From positions 372,001 through 436,000 of the forward strand of contig OZ255841.1 of the NCBI GenBank assembly GCA_965277835.1: DNA of 64,000 bases. The letters are read 5' to 3'. The notes below the pieces were generated by a model. It did not search any database. It was not told where the DNA came from and saw only the letters and a program-made list of their open reading frames with translations. Of this stretch, positions 45,713 to 53,400 are shown in pieces (the stretch's first letter is position 1; the number at the start of each line of letters is the position of its first letter). Source of the DNA: Arcticimaribacter sp965277835. Lineage in GTDB: Bacteria > Bacteroidota > Bacteroidia > Flavobacteriales > Flavobacteriaceae. The translations under genes and the position numbers were made by a program.

Positions 45713-47116
45713 ATTACATATACATTTAGTTCTAATTGTAACCTCACATTAAGACATACCTTAACAGGTTCTTTACCTACAGGACTTACATCGAGCTTTA
45801 ATAATAATCAGTTTGTAATTAGCGGAACGCCAACAACTGCTGCTGCTGGGCGTTTGTATAACTATAGTGTTGCCGTAACTGATGGGGTTACATCGACTAC
45901 TGTGATTGGCGCTATCAATTTAATTGCTTGTAGGGTTACAGGAATGTTAGTTTCTGGAGCTCAAACACTAACTACAACACCATCTTCTGCGATTAACGCT
46001 GTTACCTATGGATTTAGTTCTAATTGTAATAAACCACTAAATGCTACGACTAATGGACTACCTGCGGGAGTTACTATGAATTTTAATGCGACTACTAACC
46101 AAGCTGTAATAAGTGGAACAGCACCAGCTGCACTTGGAACTTATAACTACGGTATTACCGTAAGCGATAATACTACATCAACAACTATTTCTGGGACTAT
46201 TAATGTAGTGCCTTGTAGAGTTTCGGGAGGTCTAAATAACGGACCACAAACGCAGACTGCAACAGAAAGTACTCTTATTACCCCAGTTACCTATAGGTTT
46301 AGTTCTAATTGTAATAGTTCACTAACGGCTAGTGTTACTGGGCTACCTGCGGGAGTTACTTCAAACTTTGCTAATAATGACTTAGTAATTAGTGGAACAC
46401 CTACAACCAGGGGTACTTATAACTATAGTATTGTTGTAAGTGATACATCAGCTACTCCAACTTCAACTACAATCTCGGGGATTATTAATGTAGTACCACC
46501 TTGTATGAGCCCAATAGCAGTAACCCTTAGAAGTAGTAGGGGAACAGATGCACAAAGCGTAGAACGAGGAACTTCTATTTCTAGAATTGAATATAACATT
46601 AATTCTCCTTGTGGTAGACCGTTGAGTGTATCAAGTACTGGTTTGCCTGCAGGAGTTTCGGAAAATCTTTCTGGTAATATTTTAAGTATATCTGGACAAG
46701 TTCCACAATCTGTCACTGCACAGGCTAATACCTATCGTATCACCGTAAGCGATAGTGCTACATCAACAGTTATTATGGGAACCATTACGGTAACGCTTCC
46801 TTGTGAAGTTGATGCTTTCGCAGCGAGTGGTAGTGCTGGATTATCCCAAACGATACCCGCAAATAGCCCGATTAATACAATTACATATAATCTTGATTAT
46901 AGTGTTCCAAATTGTAGCTCTGATCCATTTATTTTACAACGAGATCCTACGACGCCTTCTGAGATTACTATAACTATTACGAATAATGTATTAACTATAT
47001 CATCTATGGCACTTCCTGGCTTTTATTCTGGTAGTGCACTTCGCTTTAGTGTTACTATAATAGGTAAAGGAGGAAGTAGTACCCAGAGACTTGATATTGA
47101 TATTCAGGTTCAATAA
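42023..47116 (+). CDS. Giant repeat lipoprotein 2 with fourteen Cys-paired Ig-like modules
   Basis: A 1697-residue protein. An N-terminal extension MNYSRNDLTAKLKSNLALRK precedes the hydrophobic core and lipobox (IVLSC, Cys 32). Two InlB-B-like repeats and the beta-rich module follow as in protein 1. From about residue 334 to the end are fourteen modules of about 97 residues. Modules 7 and 9 are near copies of one another (RWGLSPTS), and the second half of module 10 is nearly identical in DNA to that of module 5. Modules 13 and 14 are diverged. There is no FN3 or receptor-L tail. Probably surface-anchored; function not known. Confidence 0.85.
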   Translation: MNYSRNDLTAKLKSNLALRKVILLFAFIVLSCSKDAVETTPPAVTKFQVTVASQDDSKGSVSTTGGSFESGSDVTITATPKDGFQFTGWTGGASGDANPLTIKVSENTNITATFDVIKYTLNVNVIGNGTVTQQSSSTTTTEEYNAGDVVRLSAAADNGWLFYTWSGSSTGTTNALDITIDSSKTITATFEEKIVDAVAGGISDTVIANGLLDMIGEWIIRIPNTEARGDNYLQCQMTKVTFRTDSTFTLVFNNLVVINGRFNLQRGADASLGVFLTVGTSNYGTLKSLTLTKNYISFAFQSSECTDPKPVAGDRNKGYVESEDPNTTPPVSGVCKVSTSLVDGPQTQTVTQTNAIKTVSYSFSTTCSDSLTASASGLPTGVTMSFSNNKAVVSGTPSAATSGTYNYAITTKSSSASTTIAGVIIVNEQCKILGSLSSGPQSQTVTESTAISTVTYTFKECSNPLSASVTGLPAGVTMSFSNNQAVISGTPATNTDGSFNYAITVTDNNVESTTISGSIKVNSVCPISGTLTSGSQSQTAAQTSGISAVTYTFTSACGRTLTATATGLPAGVTMNFSNNQAVISGAALANTATGTYNYSITVQDSSNVATTVTGSIIVTLLPLPPCSISGTLSNGPSSQTVTQTNNITPVTHSFSACFGTLTTRAIDLPPGVTMSFNALFNQAVISGAPNRTAAGTYNYSIIANDSSGTTTVTGRIDIIACTVTGNRTTGAQTQTATQSLAITPITYRFNSNCNLPLTHTLTGSLPTGLTSSFNNNQFVISGTPTTAAAGRLYNYSVAVTDGVTSTTVAGAIDLIACTVTGNRTTGAQTEIATQTLAITPIVYTFNSNCGKTLTITNNNLPTGVTATLAGNRVTVSGTPLITAAPRVYNYGITVSDGATSTTLTGAINLNACAIRWGLSPTSVGMQTQVATPTLAISTITYNLSSDCGSTFTISSTMGLPTGVSSSILGNALTISGVPSANMAGSYDYRVTVSNGTTSTIVTGRITVNAACMVTGMITSNQTINATQTLAINTTLNHSLRSNCGKTLTVSSTNGLPAGVTVAALTGTTLAISGTPSITVAARTYNYNIVVSDGVTGTTLTGAINLNTCAVRWGLSPTSAGMQTQVATPTMAISTVTYNLSTDCGNALTISANTGLPTGVSANILGNALTISGVPSANMAGSYDYRVTVSNGTTSTIVTGRITVNSACMVTGMLTSGAQTQTATQTLAITPITYTFSSNCNLTLRHTLTGSLPTGLTSSFNNNQFVISGTPTTAAAGRLYNYSVAVTDGVTSTTVIGAINLIACRVTGMLVSGAQTLTTTPSSAINAVTYGFSSNCNKPLNATTNGLPAGVTMNFNATTNQAVISGTAPAALGTYNYGITVSDNTTSTTISGTINVVPCRVSGGLNNGPQTQTATESTLITPVTYRFSSNCNSSLTASVTGLPAGVTSNFANNDLVISGTPTTRGTYNYSIVVSDTSATPTSTTISGIINVVPPCMSPIAVTLRSSRGTDAQSVERGTSISRIEYNINSPCGRPLSVSSTGLPAGVSENLSGNILSISGQVPQSVTAQANTYRITVSDSATSTVIMGTITVTLPCEVDAFAASGSAGLSQTIPANSPINTITYNLDYSVPNCSSDPFILQRDPTTPSEITITITNNVLTISSMALPGFYSGSALRFSVTIIGKGGSSTQRLDIDIQVQ

Positions 47117-47156
47117 AAGAATATTGATAATTAATATTAAAGAATAGTATTTTTAA

Positions 47157-50100
47157 TGAATTATAAACTTTCTGTACTTGATATTAAACTTATATTCAAT
47201 ATATTATGAATTATAGTAGAAACGACCTAACAGCAAAACTTAAGAGCAATTTAGCATTAAGAAAAGTAATATTATTATTTGCTTTTATTGTTCTTTCATG
47301 TTCTAAGGATGCGGTAGAGACAACACCTCCTGCTGTAACCAAATTTCAAGTTACTGTTGCTAGTCAAGATGACAGCAAAGGTTCTGTATCTACTACAGGT
47401 GGGTCTTTTGAGTCTGGTAGTGACGTTACTATTACCGCTACCCCTAAAGACGGTTTTCAGTTTACAGGATGGACAGGAGGTGCATCGGGAGATGCTAATC
47501 CTTTAACAATCAAAGTCTCTGAAAACACTAATATCACAGCTACTTTTGATGTAATTAAATATACGTTGAACGTTAATGTTATAGGAAACGGTACAGTTAC
47601 CCAACAAAGTTCATCTACTACAACTACGGAAGAATATAATGCAGGCGACGTTGTGCGCCTTAGTGCAGCTGCAGATAATGGATGGTTGTTTTATACTTGG
47701 AGTGGTTCTTCTACTGGCACAACCAATGCACTTGATATAACCATTGATAGCTCAAAAACAATAACGGCTACTTTTGAAGAAAAAATAGTAGATGCTGTGG
47801 CTGGTGGTATTTCAGATACAGTAATAGCCAATGGTCTTTTGGATATGATAGGCGAATGGATAATACGAATCCCTAACACTGAAGCACGAGGCGATAATTA
47901 CTTACAATGTCAAATGACAAAAGTTACGTTTAGAACCGATAGCACATTTACGCTTGTGTTTAATAATCTGGCAGTAATTAACGGTAGATTCAATCTTCAA
48001 AGAGGTACAGACGCCTCTTTAGGTGTATTTTTAACCGTAGGTGCTTCAAACTATGGTACCTTAAAAAGTTTAACGCTCACTAGGAATTATATTAGTTTTG
48101 CGTTTCAATCGTCTGAATGTACTGAGTCTAAACTTGTTGCAGGCGATAGAAACAAAGGCTATGTTGAGAGCGAAGATCCTAACACAACCCCACCTGTAAG
48201 TGGTGTTTGCAAAGTATCTACATCCTTAGTAGATGGGCCACAAACGCAAACTGTAACGCAGACCAATGCTATTAAAACAGTGTCATATTCTTTTAGTACA
48301 ACCTGTTCAGGAACATTAACCGCTTCTGCCTCTGGTTTACCTACAGGCGTTACTATGAGTTTTAGTAACAACAAAGCTGTAGTTAGTGGAACGCCATCTG
48401 CTGCTACTTCGGGTACTTATAACTACGCTATTACAACAAAAAGTAGTAGTGCATCAACTACTATAGCAGGTGTTATTATTGTAAATGAGCGGTGTAAGAT
48501 TTTAGGATCACTAAGTAGTGGCCCTCAAAGTCAAACCGTAACTGAGTCCACTGCAATTAGTACAGTTACCTATACGTTTAAAGAATGTAGCAACCCTCTT
48601 TCTGCTTCAGTGACTGGTTTACCTGCAGGTGTTACGATGAGTTTTAGTAACAACCAAGCTGTTATTAGTGGTACACCAGCTACTAATACAGATGGTAGTT
48701 TTAATTATGCAATAACAGTAACTGATAATAATGTAGAATCAACTACTATTTCAGGTAGTATAAAGGTAAACTCAGTTTGCCCAATTTCAGGAACACTAAC
48801 TAGTGGCTCTCAAAGTCAGACCGCAGCCCAAACGTCAGGTATTAGTGCAGTTACCTATACCTTTACGTCGGCATGTGGAAGAACATTAACCGCTACTGCT
48901 ACGGGACTACCTGCGGGAGTTACAATGAACTTTAGTAATAACCAAGCTGTAATTAGCGGAGCCGCACTGGCTAACACGGCAACAGGGACTTATAACTATA
49001 GTATTACAGTACAAGACTCATCTAATGTAGCAACTACTGTTACAGGATCTATTATAGTGACTCTTTTACCTTTACCTCCTTGTTCTATTTCGGGGACATT
49101 AAGTAACGGTCCAAGTAGTCAAACTGTAACCCAAACCAATAATATTACTCCTGTTACACATTCGTTTAGCGCGTGCTTTGGCACGTTAACAACAAGAGCA
49201 ATTGACTTACCTCCAGGAGTTACGATGTCGTTTAACGCTTTGTTTAACCAAGCTGTTATTAGTGGAGCACCAAATAGAACTGCTGCTGGGACGTATAACT
49301 ATAGTATTATAGCAAACGACTCGTCAGGTACAACTACGGTTACAGGACGTATAGATATAATAGCGTGTACGGTTACTGGAAATCGAACTACTGGAGCACA
49401 AACACAAACCGCAACGCAAAGTCTTGCAATTACGCCTATTACATATAGATTTAATTCTAATTGTAACCTCCCATTAACACATACCTTAACAGGCTCTTTA
49501 CCTACAGGACTTACATCGAGCTTTAATAATAATCAGTTTGTAATTAGCGGAACGCCAACAACTGCTGCTGCTGGGCGTTTGTATAACTATAGTGTTGCCG
49601 TAACCGATGGGGTTACATCGACTACTGTGGCTGGTGCTATCGATTTAATTGCGTGTACGGTTACAGGAAATCGAACTACTGGAGCACAAACAGAAATCGC
49701 CACACAAACGCTTGCCATTACGCCTATTGTATATACATTTAATTCTAATTGTGGTAAAACGTTAACTATTACCAATAACAATTTACCGACAGGAGTTACG
49801 GCTACTCTTGCAGGAAACAGAGTAACTGTAAGCGGTACACCATTAATAACTGCTGCACCGAGAGTTTATAACTACGGCATTACCGTAAGTGATGGTGCTA
49901 CATCAACTACGCTAACTGGAGCTATCAATTTAAATGCTTGTGCAATTAGATGGGGACTAAGCCCTACTAGTGTAGGGATGCAAACCCAAGTGGCAACACC
50001 AACCCTAGCAATTTCTACAATTACATATAACCTTTCGTCCGATTGTGGTAGTACATTTACTATATCATCTACTATGGGTCTCCCTACTGGGGTTTCATCA

Positions 50101-50895
50101 AGTATTTTGGGTAATGCATTAACTATATCTGGAGTACCATCAGCTAATATGGCAGGTTCTTATGACTATAGAGTCACCGTATCTAATGGTACTACATCGA
50201 CTATTGTAACAGGACGTATTACTGTAAATGCAGCTTGTATGGTTACAGGAATGATAACTTCTAATCAAACAATAAACGCGACACAAACGCTTGCAATTAA
50301 CACGACATTAAATCATAGTCTTAGGTCTAATTGTGGTAAAACATTGACAGTATCATCTACTAATGGTCTTCCTGCAGGGGTTACTGTGGCTGCTCTTACT
50401 GGCACTACACTAGCGATAAGCGGTACACCGTCAATAACTGTTGCTGCGAGAACATATAATTACAATATTGTCGTAAGCGACGGTGTTACAGGAACTACGC
50501 TAACTGGAGCTATCAATTTAAATACTTGCGCAGTTAGATGGGGACTAAGCCCTACTAGTGCAGGGATGCAAACCCAAGTGGCAACACCAACCATGGCAAT
50601 TTCTACGGTTACCTATAACCTTTCGACTGATTGTGGTAATGCATTGACTATATCAGCTAATACGGGTCTCCCTACAGGAGTTTCGGCAAATATTTTGGGT
50701 AATGCATTAACCATATCTGGAGTGCCGACAGCTAATATGGCAGGTGCTTATAACTATAGAGTTACCGTATCTAATGGTACTACATCGACTATTGTAACAG
50801 GACGTATTACTGTAAATTCGGCTTGTATGGTTACAGGAATGCTAACTGGTGGAGCTCAAACCCAAACCGCCACACAAACGCTTGCAATTACGCCT
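47157..50895 (+). repeat. Direct repeat of about 3.74 kb, copy B
   Basis: Leader and first two-thirds of giant lipoprotein gene 3, matching copy A at an offset of 5183 bp. The identity stops abruptly inside module 10, just after the codons for LAITP. Confidence 0.93.
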
Positions 50896-51723
50896 GCGGT
50901 ATATACGTTTAATTCTAGTTGTGGTAGAACGTTAACAGCGACCAATACTGGGTTACCAACAGGAGTTACGGCTGCTCTTACAGGGAATAGAGTAACTGTA
51001 AGCGGTACACCACCAACAACTGCTGCTACAGGTACGTATAACTATAGGCTTACCGTAAGCGATGGTGTTACAGGAACTACGGTCAATGGCGTTATCAATT
51101 TAGTAGCACAACCTTGTGTAAACACTATTACAGGTACACGCTCTAGCGGATCAGCAACACAAAACGCAACACAGACATTCCCTATTACCAATGTTGTGTA
51201 TGACTTTAGCTCTACGTGTACTGGAGCATCGTTAACTGTTACCTATACCAATTTACCAACAGGAGTTACCGCTGCTATTTCGGGGAACAGAGTAACTGTG
51301 AGCGGTACACCAACAACATCTGCTGCTACGGGTACGTATAACTACGGGCTTACCGTAAGCGACGGCGTTACATCAACTACGGTCAATGGCGCTATTATTG
51401 TAATAAGAAGTTGTACTGTAACAAGAGCAACGGTTACTGGTAGTGGACCACAAAGCCAAAGCGGATTGAGTGTAGGCGATACAATTAACACAATTATATA
51501 TGACTTTGCATCTACTTGTAATAAACCTTTAACTGCTCGTGTTCTTGGTACCGCTAGTTTTGCACAATTGCCTCCTGGGGTAACAATGACTTTTGCAAAC
51601 AATAGATTAACAGTTAGTGGAACAATAACAGCAGCAGCAACAGAACCGTTTTATAGTGCTCAAATTCTGGTAAGCGACGGAACTATAGGACAATCTATTA
51701 CTGTTCAAATTTCGGTATTCTAA
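47206..51723 (+). CDS. Giant repeat lipoprotein 3 with twelve Cys-paired Ig-like modules
   Basis: A 1505-residue paralogue of protein 2. The lipobox, the InlB-B-like repeats, the beta-rich module and modules 1-9 are almost the same; module 10 starts the same and then switches to a different sequence (AVYTFNSSCGRTL). Modules 11 and 12 are unique (VNTITGTRSSGSATQ, TVTRATVTGSGPQSQ) and the protein ends at QISVF without a sorting domain. In module 1 it matches protein 1 better than protein 2 over a short stretch. It is the last gene of the array, followed by a very strong hairpin. Confidence 0.85.
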   Translation: MNYSRNDLTAKLKSNLALRKVILLFAFIVLSCSKDAVETTPPAVTKFQVTVASQDDSKGSVSTTGGSFESGSDVTITATPKDGFQFTGWTGGASGDANPLTIKVSENTNITATFDVIKYTLNVNVIGNGTVTQQSSSTTTTEEYNAGDVVRLSAAADNGWLFYTWSGSSTGTTNALDITIDSSKTITATFEEKIVDAVAGGISDTVIANGLLDMIGEWIIRIPNTEARGDNYLQCQMTKVTFRTDSTFTLVFNNLAVINGRFNLQRGTDASLGVFLTVGASNYGTLKSLTLTRNYISFAFQSSECTESKLVAGDRNKGYVESEDPNTTPPVSGVCKVSTSLVDGPQTQTVTQTNAIKTVSYSFSTTCSGTLTASASGLPTGVTMSFSNNKAVVSGTPSAATSGTYNYAITTKSSSASTTIAGVIIVNERCKILGSLSSGPQSQTVTESTAISTVTYTFKECSNPLSASVTGLPAGVTMSFSNNQAVISGTPATNTDGSFNYAITVTDNNVESTTISGSIKVNSVCPISGTLTSGSQSQTAAQTSGISAVTYTFTSACGRTLTATATGLPAGVTMNFSNNQAVISGAALANTATGTYNYSITVQDSSNVATTVTGSIIVTLLPLPPCSISGTLSNGPSSQTVTQTNNITPVTHSFSACFGTLTTRAIDLPPGVTMSFNALFNQAVISGAPNRTAAGTYNYSIIANDSSGTTTVTGRIDIIACTVTGNRTTGAQTQTATQSLAITPITYRFNSNCNLPLTHTLTGSLPTGLTSSFNNNQFVISGTPTTAAAGRLYNYSVAVTDGVTSTTVAGAIDLIACTVTGNRTTGAQTEIATQTLAITPIVYTFNSNCGKTLTITNNNLPTGVTATLAGNRVTVSGTPLITAAPRVYNYGITVSDGATSTTLTGAINLNACAIRWGLSPTSVGMQTQVATPTLAISTITYNLSSDCGSTFTISSTMGLPTGVSSSILGNALTISGVPSANMAGSYDYRVTVSNGTTSTIVTGRITVNAACMVTGMITSNQTINATQTLAINTTLNHSLRSNCGKTLTVSSTNGLPAGVTVAALTGTTLAISGTPSITVAARTYNYNIVVSDGVTGTTLTGAINLNTCAVRWGLSPTSAGMQTQVATPTMAISTVTYNLSTDCGNALTISANTGLPTGVSANILGNALTISGVPTANMAGAYNYRVTVSNGTTSTIVTGRITVNSACMVTGMLTGGAQTQTATQTLAITPAVYTFNSSCGRTLTATNTGLPTGVTAALTGNRVTVSGTPPTTAATGTYNYRLTVSDGVTGTTVNGVINLVAQPCVNTITGTRSSGSATQNATQTFPITNVVYDFSSTCTGASLTVTYTNLPTGVTAAISGNRVTVSGTPTTSAATGTYNYGLTVSDGVTSTTVNGAIIVIRSCTVTRATVTGSGPQSQSGLSVGDTINTIIYDFASTCNKPLTARVLGTASFAQLPPGVTMTFANNRLTVSGTITAAATEPFYSAQILVSDGTIGQSITVQISVF

Positions 51724-51740
51724 ACATAAGGTATAAGTAT

Positions 51741-51775
51741 AAAAGGGCACTATAATTTAATTATAGTGCCCTTTT
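51741..51775. terminator. Strong hairpin terminator closing the giant-gene array
   Basis: A perfect inverted repeat, AAAAGGGCACTATAAT against ATTATAGTGCCCTTTT, with a 3-nt loop. The A-run on the left and T-run on the right would let it work in both directions. It sits 18 bp after the stop of giant gene 3. Confidence 0.92.
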
Positions 51776-51865
51776 ATATATTTTATATTCAATCAATCCT
51801 TAGACTAAATAGTCTTAATAGAATATATAAACTTAAATGTAAGTACGCAATACTCACAATATTTA

Positions 51866-51899
51866 ATACGCGTATTTACGTCTTTTGTAACGCGTAAAT
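51866..51899. promoter_or_regulatory. Inverted-repeat region upstream of the DUF4442 gene
   Basis: The 10-bp palindrome ATACGCGTAT at 51866-51875 is followed by a half-site ACGCGTA at 51890-51896, and ATTTACG at 51874-51880 pairs with CGTAAAT at 51893-51899. This could be an operator for the gene starting at 51928; no regulator gene is nearby. Confidence 0.35.
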
Positions 51900-51927
51900 T
51901 TTGTACATTTAGTTTACAATTAGAGTT

Positions 51928-52371
51928 TTGTTAAAATATACACTTTTTACATTCTTAAAATTACCTGCTGTTTTTTGGACTGGCATACGGACAAAGAAAG
52001 TAGATGACAGCTGTTGCGAGGTTATCGTAAAACACCGTTGGATAAACCAAAACCCATTTAAATCTATGTTTTGGGCTGTACAAGGCATGGCAGCAGAATT
52101 GACAACAGGGCTATTAATTACTAATAAGATAGAAAAGGAAACACAAAATATATCTATGCTGGTTCTAAATAATAGAGCAAATTTTTCGAAGAAAGCTAGA
52201 GGGAAAATCACGTTTTCTTGTACACAAGGGACAGAAGTAACTAAGGTTATAGATGATTTAATTAAAACAGGAACACCAAAAACAATTTGGATGGAATCGA
52301 AAGGCGTGGATGAAGTAGGCGATGTGGTGTCTCATTTTCATTTTGAGTGGACGTTTAAACTTAAAAAATAG
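51928..52371 (+). CDS. DUF4442 hotdog-fold protein
   Basis: A 147-residue protein of the DUF4442 family, a hotdog-fold group related to thioesterases. VKHRWINQNPFKSMFWAVQGMAAELTTGLL carries the central helix. The start codon is TTG: an in-frame TAG at 51910 lies upstream with no ATG between, and the next ATG would remove a third of the domain. It precedes the nitronate monooxygenase-like gene by 6 bp, suggesting a shared pathway in acyl or nitro-compound handling (inference). Confidence 0.82.
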   Translation: MLKYTLFTFLKLPAVFWTGIRTKKVDDSCCEVIVKHRWINQNPFKSMFWAVQGMAAELTTGLLITNKIEKETQNISMLVLNNRANFSKKARGKITFSCTQGTEVTKVIDDLIKTGTPKTIWMESKGVDEVGDVVSHFHFEWTFKLKK

Positions 52372-52377
52372 AGTAAT

Positions 52378-53355
52378 ATGAATGCATCTTTTATTAACGA
52401 TTTGTCTTTGCCTGTCGTTGCAGCACCTATGTTTTTAATTTCAGGGCCTAAACTAGTAATCGAATGTTGCAAGCAAGGTATAGTAGGTACTTTTCCAGCA
52501 CTGAACCAAAGAGATAGTGCAGGTTTCGAGGCATGGTTAGTTGAGATAAAAGAGGCTTTAGCACAATTTGAAAAAGACACAGGAAAGAAAGCAGCCCCGT
52601 TTGGAGTTAACCTAATTGTCCACCCAACGAACTCGCGTCTCCAAGCAGATTTAGAATTATGTGTTACACACAAAGTGCCTTTAATAATAACCTCTCTAGG
52701 TGCAGTATCGCAGTTAGTCGATGCCGTGCATAGTTATGGGGGACTGGTGTTTCATGATATTATAAAAAAACGACATGCAGAAAAAGCTGCCGAAGCAGGG
52801 GTAGATGGCTTAATATTAGTAACCGCAGGGGCAGGAGGGCATGCAGGTGTAACACACCCGATGCCTTTAATTTCGGAAATTAGAACATTTTATGATAAAA
52901 CAATTTTGCTCTCGGGTTGCATAAGTACGGGAAACGATATAGCAAGTGCGCTACAAATGGGGGCAGATTTGGCTTATATGGGCACGCGGTTTATTAATGT
53001 TGAAGAAAGCCTTGCAGAAAAAGAATATAAGCAAATGATAATTGAAAGCAATGCGAGTGATATTGTATATACCGCAGCAGTATCAGGGGTGCATGCAAAC
53101 TTTTTGCGCCCTAGCCTCGAGGCAATGGGCATTACCGAAGACTTATGGTCAAAGTCTAAGAAAATAGATTTTGGCGAAGAATTAGATGCGGCTAAAGCCG
53201 AAGCCAAAGCATGGAAAACTATTTGGTCGGCAGGGCAAGGCGTAACTTCAATTGACAATGTACTTCCAGTTGAAACTTTAATAGACACCTTAAGAACTCA
53301 ATTTATCGAAGCATTGCAACGGCAACAAAAGGTATTAGATAAATATTCTAGGTGA
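52378..53355 (+). CDS. NAD(P)H-dependent flavin oxidoreductase, nitronate monooxygenase-like
   Basis: A 325-residue TIM-barrel FMN protein of the 2-nitropropane dioxygenase family. PVVAAPMFLISGPKLVIEC at the start, VDGLILVTAGAGGHAGV near residue 141 and ALQMGADLAYMGTRFI near residue 190 are the FMN phosphate-binding and active-site segments. Members oxidise alkyl nitronates or act as enoyl reductases; the exact substrate is open. It pairs with the DUF4442 gene. Confidence 0.92.
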   Translation: MNASFINDLSLPVVAAPMFLISGPKLVIECCKQGIVGTFPALNQRDSAGFEAWLVEIKEALAQFEKDTGKKAAPFGVNLIVHPTNSRLQADLELCVTHKVPLIITSLGAVSQLVDAVHSYGGLVFHDIIKKRHAEKAAEAGVDGLILVTAGAGGHAGVTHPMPLISEIRTFYDKTILLSGCISTGNDIASALQMGADLAYMGTRFINVEESLAEKEYKQMIIESNASDIVYTAAVSGVHANFLRPSLEAMGITEDLWSKSKKIDFGEELDAAKAEAKAWKTIWSAGQGVTSIDNVLPVETLIDTLRTQFIEALQRQQKVLDKYSR

Positions 53356-53368
53356 TACTTTTTTAGTT

Positions 53369-53376
53369 TATTTTTG
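53369..53376 (+). promoter_or_regulatory. -7 element of the GH3/serine hydrolase gene
   Basis: TATTTTTG matches TAnnTTTG and lies 24 bp before the ATG at 53401. Confidence 0.5.
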
Positions 53377-53400
53377 GGTTAAATAATTGAGCGTTATTTC

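Noticed and set aside
41974..50895. Transposon or integrated element bounded by the 3.74-kb direct repeats
   Set aside because: The repeats are coding parts of the paralogues themselves; there is no transposase, integrase, terminal inverted repeat or target duplication nearby.
42508..51602. Several minus-strand open frames of 60-100 codons inside the giant lipoprotein genes
   Set aside because: They recur at the same place in both repeat copies and arise because the Thr/Ser/Val-rich sense codons rarely give stops on the other strand. They have no start signals or family similarity.
37698..51723. Possible CRISPR or other short-repeat array because of strong repetitiveness
   Set aside because: The repeats are about 290 bp, protein-coding and in frame throughout, with no constant short repeat and spacer pattern.
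52974..53288. Minus-strand 104-codon frame inside the nitronate monooxygenase-like gene
   Set aside because: It is fully within a well-supported enzyme gene and shows no independent signals.
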